Of a stretch of DNA of 64,000 nucleotides, positions 58,842-64,000 are shown in pieces. Source of the DNA: Brucella tritici (GTDB lineage Bacteria > Pseudomonadota > Alphaproteobacteria > Rhizobiales > Rhizobiaceae); the NCBI RefSeq assembly GCF_902825325.1, contig NZ_CADEAR010000002.1, positions 372,001 to 436,000 of the forward strand. Direction: 5' to 3'. A model generated the notes under the pieces. It did not search any database. It saw only the letters and a program-made list of their open reading frames with translations, and was not told the origin of the DNA. The stretch's first letter is position 1, and each line of letters opens with the position of its first letter. Position numbers and translations under genes: made by a program.

Positions 58842-59702
58842 TTATGAGTTAAGTTCGGGTTGTTGTTCGCGCTTGCGAAAGATCATGATCGCAGCGTTTA
58901 CTTCTGCACCGATGATGAAGATTGCTGACAGCATGTAGAGAAAGACAATCGCCACCATGATCGAGGCGAGGCCTGCATAGGTCGTCACATAGGTGGCAAA
59001 GGTTTCGAGATATTTTGCAAAGGCCATCGCGGCGGCAAGCCAGGCTATGAGTGTGATCAATATGCCGGGCAGGATATCACCGAGGCTGCGTCGTCCGGCT
59101 GGAAGCCAGATATGCACCATGAACAGTGCCAGGACCAGCACTGCCACCGCTACCGTGTAGCGCCAGAAGGCAATTGTGCCGGTGAACGGCGCAATATCTG
59201 GAAACCATTGTTCGGCAATACGCACGGCAAGCGGGGCCAGAACCAGCAGGAAGCTGATTGCCATCAGGCTCAATGTGCCGACCAGAACGAAGCCCAGGCT
59301 TTGCAGGCGGCAGAAAATGATCGAGCGCTGGTCGGTGACGCGATAGGCGCGGTTGAGCGCGATGCGCAACGCCTCGACACCATTCGAGGCAAAATAAGCC
59401 GCTGCAATCACGCTCAATGTCAGAAGTCCACTGCGCTGCACGGTCAGCACGTTCATCACTTCGTTGGCAATTGGGGCAGCGATATTCGATGGCCACATAT
59501 CGAAGATAACATGTACTGCCGTATCGGCGAATTCCTTGGTGCCGAGAAAGCTCGCCAGTGTGGTAGCAAAGATGAGGAACGGAAACAGTGCCATCAGGCC
59601 GGAAAGCGCGATATGGCTGGCGAAAGCCCAGCCATCGTCGGAACTGAAATGACCAATGACGTCGTAGGTGATCTGACGGAGAAAACGTTTGATTTTTCGC
59701 AT
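58842..59702 (-). CDS. YihY/BrkB family inner-membrane protein
   Basis: 286 residues with six predicted membrane segments. SSDDGWAFASHIALSGLMALFPFL near the start, LRIALNRAYRV, and PAGRRSLGDILPG with the late FLYMLSAIFIIGAEVNAAIM are the family blocks. It was once called ribonuclease BN in error; the real function is unknown, with transport suggested. It ends 7 bases beyond the palindrome shared with the convergent transporter gene. Confidence 0.92.
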   Translation of the reverse strand: MRKIKRFLRQITYDVIGHFSSDDGWAFASHIALSGLMALFPFLIFATTLASFLGTKEFADTAVHVIFDMWPSNIAAPIANEVMNVLTVQRSGLLTLSVIAAAYFASNGVEALRIALNRAYRVTDQRSIIFCRLQSLGFVLVGTLSLMAISFLLVLAPLAVRIAEQWFPDIAPFTGTIAFWRYTVAVAVLVLALFMVHIWLPAGRRSLGDILPGILITLIAWLAAAMAFAKYLETFATYVTTYAGLASIMVAIVFLYMLSAIFIIGAEVNAAIMIFRKREQQPELNS

Positions 59703-59866
59703 CCGCAGATTTGTCCCCTAAAGCCTTGGTCGGTATTCGATAGGTGTTCAGCCTGTGTTTCAAGGCCTTAAATCTAGCATCGGTCTGCGGATTGCAAGGG
59801 CGGGACCCGTTTTAAACCGGACCCGAATCAAGCAAGCTTGTTGAAATCGCAGCGGGAAACGAACCT

Positions 59867-60721
59867 ATGGCTCCGGCACATTCCGGTCAGAATCGACAAC
59901 GCAATATCATCATCACCGGCTGTTCCTCCGGTATAGGCGCCTATTGTACCGAAGCGCTTCATGAGCGTGGCTGGCGCGTATTTGCGACCGCCCGCAAGGA
60001 TGCGGATATTGAGGCACTCAAGGCAAAGGGAATTGAAGCCCATTATCTCGACTATACGGAGCCGCAGTCGATCGCTGCCCTTGCCGATGAGGTGTTGCGG
60101 CGGACTGGCGGGACGCTCGATGCCCTGTTCAACAATGGTGCTTACGCGCAACCCGGCGCGATTGAGGACTTGCCGGTCGAAGCCTTGCGCCAGCAGTTCG
60201 ACGCCAATTTCTTCGGCTGGCACGATCTTACCCGGCGCGTTGTTCCGGTCATGCGGCAGCAGGGATATGGGCGTATCGTGCATTGTTCGTCGATTCTGGG
60301 ATTGGTTCCGATGAAATGGCGCGGCGCTTATGTGGCGTCGAAGTTCGCGCTTGAGGGGCTGATGCTTGCGCAGCGCATGGAGCTGGAAGGCTCTGGTATC
60401 GATGTGTCGTTGATCGAGCCTGGCCCAATTGCTTCGCGCTTTACCTATAATGCTGCCAGTCACGCCAGAGCCAATATCGATATGGAAGCTTCGGTGCATC
60501 GTGAGCTCTACCAGCGCCAGATGGCGAAATTAGAAAGTGGCGGTACAAAATCCAAGAACAAGCTTGGACCGGAAGCCGTCTATGCTGTACTGCTTCATGC
60601 ATTGGAGGCGCCGCGTCCCCGTCCGCATTATGTGGTGACGAGACCGGCGAAACTTGGGTCACTGGCACGGCGCCTGATGCCTGCACGCTGGCTCTACCGG
60701 ATGCTATCCGACCAGTCATGA
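59867..60721 (+). CDS. Short-chain dehydrogenase/reductase family oxidoreductase
   Basis: 284 residues. The cofactor loop TGCSSGIG is at about residues 17-24, NNGAY follows, and the catalytic Ser, Tyr-x3-Lys lie in HCSSILGL and AYVASKFALEG. The C-terminal extension (HYVVTRPAKLGSLARRLMPARWLYRML) is typical of the SDR subgroup acting on sterol- or lipid-like substrates. The substrate is unknown. It starts 33 bases before a HIG1-like gene and may share a transcript with it. Confidence 0.9.
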   Translation: MAPAHSGQNRQRNIIITGCSSGIGAYCTEALHERGWRVFATARKDADIEALKAKGIEAHYLDYTEPQSIAALADEVLRRTGGTLDALFNNGAYAQPGAIEDLPVEALRQQFDANFFGWHDLTRRVVPVMRQQGYGRIVHCSSILGLVPMKWRGAYVASKFALEGLMLAQRMELEGSGIDVSLIEPGPIASRFTYNAASHARANIDMEASVHRELYQRQMAKLESGGTKSKNKLGPEAVYAVLLHALEAPRPRPHYVVTRPAKLGSLARRLMPARWLYRMLSDQS

Positions 60722-60754
60722 GGTCAGGAACAGTGCGCATGGGAAGGAAATAAA

Positions 60755-60958
60755 ATGGACGTTCTGTTCAAGGGCGCGGCAATGGTGGCCATGTTTGCTG
60801 TGGCCGTCGTTCTGATCATCGGTCTGCGCAACATGATGCGCGGCGGTGACGGCAATTTCTCGAACAAGATGATGCAGCTGCGCGTTTTCCTGCAGTTCAT
60901 TGCGATTGTTCTGATCGTCGGCGCGATCTATTTCGCTCGCCAGAAAACCGGTCAGTAA
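60755..60958 (+). CDS. Small twin-transmembrane protein (HIG1 domain-like)
   Basis: 67 residues, with GGGAAGGAA upstream. Two hydrophobic segments (about 7-25 and 46-62) flank a short polar loop (RNMMRGGDGNFSNKMMQLRVFLQ). The MMRGG..SNKMMQLRV.LQ pattern resembles HIG1 proteins, which associate with cytochrome oxidase supercomplexes in mitochondria and alphaproteobacteria. It ends two bases before the cobalamin adenosyltransferase gene, an adjacency common in this order. Confidence 0.88.
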   Translation: MDVLFKGAAMVAMFAVAVVLIIGLRNMMRGGDGNFSNKMMQLRVFLQFIAIVLIVGAIYFARQKTGQ

Positions 60959-60960
60959 AT

Positions 60961-61551
60961 ATGGTCAAGCTCAACAAGATCTATACCCGCACGGGCGACA
61001 AGGGCACAACCGGGCTTGCCAGCGGGCCACGGCGGCTGAAGTCGGACCTGCGTGTCGAAGCCTATGGTACGGTGGATGAAACCAATGCCTGCGTTGGCAT
61101 GGCGCGTCTTCACACCGGCGGCGAAGATAATCCTCATTCGCAAATCGATGCCATGCTGGGCCGTATCCAGAACGATCTTTTCGATCTTGGTGCAGATCTT
61201 TCGACGCCGGATGACGGCAAACCGCTCGCCTACGAACCTTTGCGCATCGTCGCATCGCAGGTTTCGCGTGTGGAAGCCGATATTGATCTCCTCAATGCCG
61301 ATTTGCAGCCGCTCCGCTCGTTTATTCTTCCGGGCGGCTCGGCTGCATCGGCTGCATTGCACCTTGCTCGTACGGTTTCACGCCGGGCCGAGCGCCTGAT
61401 GGTTGCGCTTGCCCGCGTCGAAGGAGAGATCGTTTCGGCAGAGGCTCTGCAATATATCAACCGCCTTTCCGATTTCCTGTTCGTGGCATCGCGAACCGTC
61501 AATGATAATGGTGCGCAGGACATTCTTTGGGTGCCCGGTGCCAACCGCTGA
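60961..61551 (+). CDS. PduO-type ATP:cob(I)alamin adenosyltransferase
   Basis: 196 residues. The ATP-binding front KIYTRTGDKGTTGLASG and the conserved RRAERLM..NRLSDFLFVASR (Arg and Asp/Asn of the active site) identify the PduO type. It transfers the adenosyl group from ATP to reduced cobalamin or cobyrinic acid, making coenzyme B12 for mutases and ribonucleotide reductase. It abuts the convergent queE gene, with no bases between the stops. Confidence 0.95.
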   Translation: MVKLNKIYTRTGDKGTTGLASGPRRLKSDLRVEAYGTVDETNACVGMARLHTGGEDNPHSQIDAMLGRIQNDLFDLGADLSTPDDGKPLAYEPLRIVASQVSRVEADIDLLNADLQPLRSFILPGGSAASAALHLARTVSRRAERLMVALARVEGEIVSAEALQYINRLSDFLFVASRTVNDNGAQDILWVPGANR

Positions 61552-62292
61552 TCAGACACCGCGCCTGTTGCCCCAGATCAGCACGTGGAGCTGGGGCAGG
61601 ACGTGTGCTCCGTACCAGCCATCCGCAATCACCTTTTCCACCAGCCATTCCATCCGCCGCATGATGCCGTCAATATCGACTGCGGCGTCGTGTGCCTCGG
61701 GCGGCGGTGGTGTGTGATTGCCCGGCTGGAGATAGACCGGCAGAGCGGGATAGCGGCTGCCCACCTCTTTAGCGAAGGCGTAATCCTCTTCATCGAAGAT
61801 GACGAATTTCAGCACCGTTCTCGGCGCTCCACCTGCAGCCTCGACACATGTTGCGAACGCATTGAAATCGACGTCCATACCGCTTGAAGGTGGTTTTGGA
61901 CTCAGTACCAGCGTGTCGAGCTCGGAAAACCAGCCTTGTGCGACCGACCCTTGGGTTTCCAGTGCAAAGCGATAGCCTTCGGTTTTGCCGAGCCTGATCA
62001 AGGGGCCTAGCGGTTGAATGGCCGGATTGCCACCCGAAAGTGACACTGTTAGAGGTTGATTTCGGGAAAGTGTCGTCACTTCATCCCAGATCGCTTCCGC
62101 GCTCATTGCTTTCCACTCATGGCGAAAACGGCTTTCAACGGCATGGAGGCTGTCGCACCAGACGCAGCGATAATCGCAGCCACCGGTTCGCACGAAAACC
62201 GTCGGCTCGCCGATCAACACACCTTCGCCCTGTATCGTCGGGCCGAAAATTTCTGCGATGCGTATCTGTGTCACGGTCTGTACTCGGCCCAT
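61552..62292 (-). CDS. queE: 7-carboxy-7-deazaguanine synthase
   Basis: 246 residues from ATG 62292; GTG 62274, which overlaps the queD stop as GTGA, is an equally good start. It is a radical-SAM enzyme with the cluster motif CDYRCVWC (Cys-x3-Cys-x2-Cys), [11 protein letters not shown] at the front and [12 protein letters not shown]. It contracts 6-carboxytetrahydropterin to 7-carboxy-7-deazaguanine in queuosine precursor synthesis. It is the last gene of queC-queD-queE. Confidence 0.95.
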   Translation of the reverse strand: MGRVQTVTQIRIAEIFGPTIQGEGVLIGEPTVFVRTGGCDYRCVWCDSLHAVESRFRHEWKAMSAEAIWDEVTTLSRNQPLTVSLSGGNPAIQPLGPLIRLGKTEGYRFALETQGSVAQGWFSELDTLVLSPKPPSSGMDVDFNAFATCVEAAGGAPRTVLKFVIFDEEDYAFAKEVGSRYPALPVYLQPGNHTPPPPEAHDAAVDIDGIMRRMEWLVEKVIADGWYGAHVLPQLHVLIWGNRRGV

Positions 62293-62627
62293 GTTTTGGG
62301 CGTTTCGCTGACCCGCACAGCGGAAATTTCCGGCCAGTGCTCACGGCACCAATCGAAAAAATGCCGGGCGAGGGCTTCAGCCGTGCTCTGGTTGTGCCCC
62401 AGAACATCGTTGAGATGGCGGTGGTCGAAGCAATCATCGATATAGCGCTTGAACGGCGCCAACTCATGATAGTCGCGGACAAAACCGTGCTGGTTCAGAT
62501 CGGGAGCCGAGAGTTCGACCTCTACGATATAATTGTGGCCGTGCAGCCGGGCGCATTGATGATCTGCGGGCAGACCTGTCAGCTGATGCGATGCGGAAAA
62601 GTGAAACTTCTTGGTGATACGAAACAT
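62271..62627 (-). CDS. queD: 6-carboxy-5,6,7,8-tetrahydropterin synthase
   Basis: 118 residues. Zinc-binding His residues are seen in FSASHQL and HGHNY, the catalytic Cys in HQCARLHGH, and the closing [13 protein letters not shown] holds the conserved Glu. It converts dihydroneopterin triphosphate to 6-carboxytetrahydropterin, the QueE substrate. Its ATG overlaps the queC stop by one base (TGATG), showing translational coupling. Confidence 0.96.
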   Translation of the reverse strand: MFRITKKFHFSASHQLTGLPADHQCARLHGHNYIVEVELSAPDLNQHGFVRDYHELAPFKRYIDDCFDHRHLNDVLGHNQSTAEALARHFFDWCREHWPEISAVRVSETPKTWAEYRP

Positions 62628-63325
62628 CAGGCGCTCCTCCGTGCAACGGCGTTGCGCCAGAAATCTGCATCTTCATAGAGGGTAGGGTCTTCGATGCCCG
62701 CGATATGAAAGGCCTCGCGTCGTTCGACACAGGTGCCGCAACGCCCGCAATGGCGTTCGCCGCCCTTATAGCAGGACCACGTCGCGGCAAAGGGCGTACG
62801 GTATTTTGCGCCGTCGATAACGATGTCGGCTTTCGATGCCTGCACATAAGGCGCGAGCAGCTTTATGTTCGCATAACCGTCCAGTGCATGGTTCTGCATC
62901 GTCTGGAAAGCATCGATGAAGCCGGGGCGGCAGTCAGGATAGATGAAGTGATCGCCGCCGTGGACAGCAAGGGCTACGGCCTCTGCCTTTTGTGCTGCCG
63001 CCACACCGAATGCGATTGCCAGCATGATCGCATTGCGATTCGGGACGACGGTGATCTTCATCGTTTCTTCGGCATAGTGTCCGTCCGGCACATCGACATC
63101 GTCGGTGAGCGCAGAGCCGGTCAGGCTGGCGCCGATATCGGTGATGTCGATGACCTGATGGGGAACGCCAAGCCTTTCGGCGCAGGCTTTGGCCGAATCC
63201 AGTTCCTTTTTGTGGCGCTGGGCATAGTCGAAGGAGAGGAGGGTAGTAAGTTGGTGTTCGCTTGCTATTCTGTGAGCAAGCGAAACGGAATCGAGTCCGC
63301 CGGAGCAGACGACAAGCGTTTTCAT
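62627..63325 (-). CDS. queC: 7-cyano-7-deazaguanine synthase
   Basis: 232 residues. The PP-loop VVCSGGLDSVSLAHR is at the N-terminus, and four zinc-binding cysteines are in the C-terminal CYKGGERHCGRCGTC. It uses ATP and ammonia to turn 7-carboxy-7-deazaguanine into preQ0. Its leader carries a preQ1-I riboswitch covering the ribosome-binding site, so queuosine precursor level should control the queCDE operon. queF is not in the window. Confidence 0.97.
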   Translation of the reverse strand: MKTLVVCSGGLDSVSLAHRIASEHQLTTLLSFDYAQRHKKELDSAKACAERLGVPHQVIDITDIGASLTGSALTDDVDVPDGHYAEETMKITVVPNRNAIMLAIAFGVAAAQKAEAVALAVHGGDHFIYPDCRPGFIDAFQTMQNHALDGYANIKLLAPYVQASKADIVIDGAKYRTPFAATWSCYKGGERHCGRCGTCVERREAFHIAGIEDPTLYEDADFWRNAVARRSA

Positions 63326-63336
63326 AAGTCAGGGTT

Positions 63337-63366
63337 CCTTGTTTTGACCGGGTAGGCTGCGACCGG
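63337..63366 (-). promoter_or_regulatory. preQ1-I riboswitch in the queC leader
   Basis: On the minus strand the leader reads CCGGTCGCAGCC-TACCCGG, then TCAAAACAAGG. The P1 stem is CCGG/CCGG, the loop is GGTCGCAG, and the A-rich tail CAAAACAAGG matches the Thermoanaerobacter tengcongensis preQ1-I aptamer almost base for base. The tail's AAGGA is also the queC ribosome-binding site, 10 bases before ATG 63325, so ligand binding should block translation. Confidence 0.85.
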
Positions 63367-63501
63367 ATTACGGGGCGTTACCTAAAGCATGGCGTGTGGC
63401 TTGTAAACGACATGAAAACAGGAGGCGCCGGGTTGCGCAGTTTCGGAATGACCTCTTGTCAAGATAAATTGATTTTAATCGATATAGCGGCCCAACCCTG
63501 A

Positions 63502-63517
63502 TTGACGTGCACGTCAA
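63502..63517. promoter_or_regulatory. Perfect palindrome upstream of etfB, possible LiuR-type operator
   Basis: TTGACGTGCACGTCAA is a perfect 16-bp palindrome 160 bp before etfB. It resembles the TTGACGT-type palindromes reported for MerR-family regulators (LiuR) of branched-chain and fatty-acid oxidation, which often control etf genes. The regulator is inferred. Confidence 0.4.
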
Positions 63518-63676
63518 CCGTCTTTAGGTTTCGTGCCGGTTCCCGGCGGATAGGCAGCGCATTTGCGCCATAACCCAAGTTGCGCCGGTGCCGCTTTCAT
63601 GTCGGATTTTGACATGCAGGTGGGAGTTCACGGCGGCATAGTCCTGCTGCAAGAGTTATTGAAGAGGTAATCGCGG

Positions 63677-64000
63677 ATGAAAGTCCTTGTCGCAGTGAAA
63701 CGGGTTGTCGATTACAACGTAAAGATCCGTGTAAAGGGAGACGGATCGGGCGTTGAGCTTGCGAACGTCAAGATGTCGATGAATCCGTTCGACGAGATCG
63801 CAGTTGAAGAAGCGATCCGACTGAAGGAAGCGGGCAAGGTGACGGAAATCGTTGCGGTTTCAGTTGGCCCGGCTCAGGCACAGGAAACGCTGCGCACAGC
63901 GCTCGCCATGGGCGCTGATCGTGCCATTCTGGTCAAGGTTGATGAAGCGGTTGAACCGCTCGGCGTCGCCAAGGTGCTGAAGGGCGTGGTCGATGCGGAA
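63677..64000 (+). CDS. etfB: Electron transfer flavoprotein beta subunit, cut by window edge
   Basis: The first 108 residues of the beta subunit, open to the last base. The front [20 protein letters not shown] and the nucleotide-binding [21 protein letters not shown] are characteristic, with [23 protein letters not shown] following. With EtfA it carries electrons from acyl-CoA dehydrogenases to ubiquinone through ETF-QO. etfA is expected just beyond the window. GAAGAGG precedes ATG 63677. Confidence 0.96.
   Translation, partial: MKVLVAVKRVVDYNVKIRVKGDGSGVELANVKMSMNPFDEIAVEEAIRLKEAGKVTEIVAVSVGPAQAQETLRTALAMGADRAILVKVDEAVEPLGVAKVLKGVVDAE

Larger units (their letters stand above)
63326..63676. 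other. Intergenic region between divergent queC and etfB
   Basis: 351 bases without a gene. The left end is the queC leader with the preQ1-I riboswitch (63337-63366). The right part holds a perfect 16-bp palindrome (63502-63517) and must contain the etfB promoter, with GAAGAGG before ATG 63677. A short repeat-like GATTTTAATCG (63471-63481) lies between. Confidence 0.6.

Overview
The window reads as a chromosomal core segment of an alphaproteobacterium of the order Rhizobiales, most likely Brucella or its close relative Ochrobactrum (Brucellaceae). The grounds are the gene order (rplS-leuC, sdhCDAB, tsaD-gpsA divergent from hemC-hemD-mitofilin-like-hemY, ftsE-ftsX-YdcF-plsC, argH-lptM-lysA-DUF4175, queC-queD-queE, etfB), the presence of families largely restricted to this order (DUF2125, the TIGR02302/DUF4175 protein, the mitofilin-like protein after hemD), CtrA-type sites upstream of division genes, and families of dispersed palindromes like those known from Brucella genomes. 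The species assignment is inference; no rRNA is present. I see no prophage, CRISPR array, insertion sequence or complete tRNA gene.

Left part (1-9.7 kb): a truncated NCS1 permease (minus), ribosomal protein L19, LeuC, a membrane-anchored GGDEF gene broken by a deletion plus frameshift, a small exported protein, a GNAT acetyltransferase and the complete succinate dehydrogenase operon sdhCDAB. 9.8-14.8 kb: a VOC protein, OsmC, a UbiH/COQ6-type hydroxylase divergent from thioesterase TesB, and an ammonium transporter behind a sigma-54 promoter but without the usual glnK. 14.9-22.7 kb: FtsK with a perfect CtrA box, LolA, XthA, an ABC-F ATPase, a cyclic-nucleotide-domain protein, an OmpR-type response regulator and an L,D-transpeptidase-like protein.

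22.7-35.5 kb: a xanthine/uracil-type permease, a MocR regulator divergent from a DMT transporter, a minus-strand run tsaD-gpsA-yciI-EVE-methyltransferase, and the heme cluster hemC-hemD plus the mitofilin-like protein and HemY. 35.5-46.2 kb: a TerB protein, an MFS exporter, aquaporin AqpZ, an AT-rich islet with a phage-type small lipoprotein, ftsE-ftsX with a CtrA box, a YdcF protein, PlsC, pyrophosphatase, YggT, ChaC and DUF2125. 46.3-57.8 kb: TyrC-HisC, a methyltransferase, Hpt, the large DUF4175 protein, LysA, LptM, ArgH, TlpA, LysE and YaiI. 57.9-64 kb: a DMT transporter, a BrkB/YihY protein, an SDR, a HIG1-like protein, a PduO-type cobalamin adenosyltransferase, the queuosine precursor operon queCDE under a preQ1-I riboswitch, and the start of etfB.

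The gene content is mostly ordinary housekeeping. The most rewarding signals lie between genes: a preQ1-I riboswitch that sequesters the queC ribosome-binding site, two full CtrA boxes, a 193-bp palindrome directly after hpt whose arms are themselves hairpins with matched changes, and palindromic repeats that supply the stop codons of three unrelated genes. I found no convincing wholly new multi-gene system.
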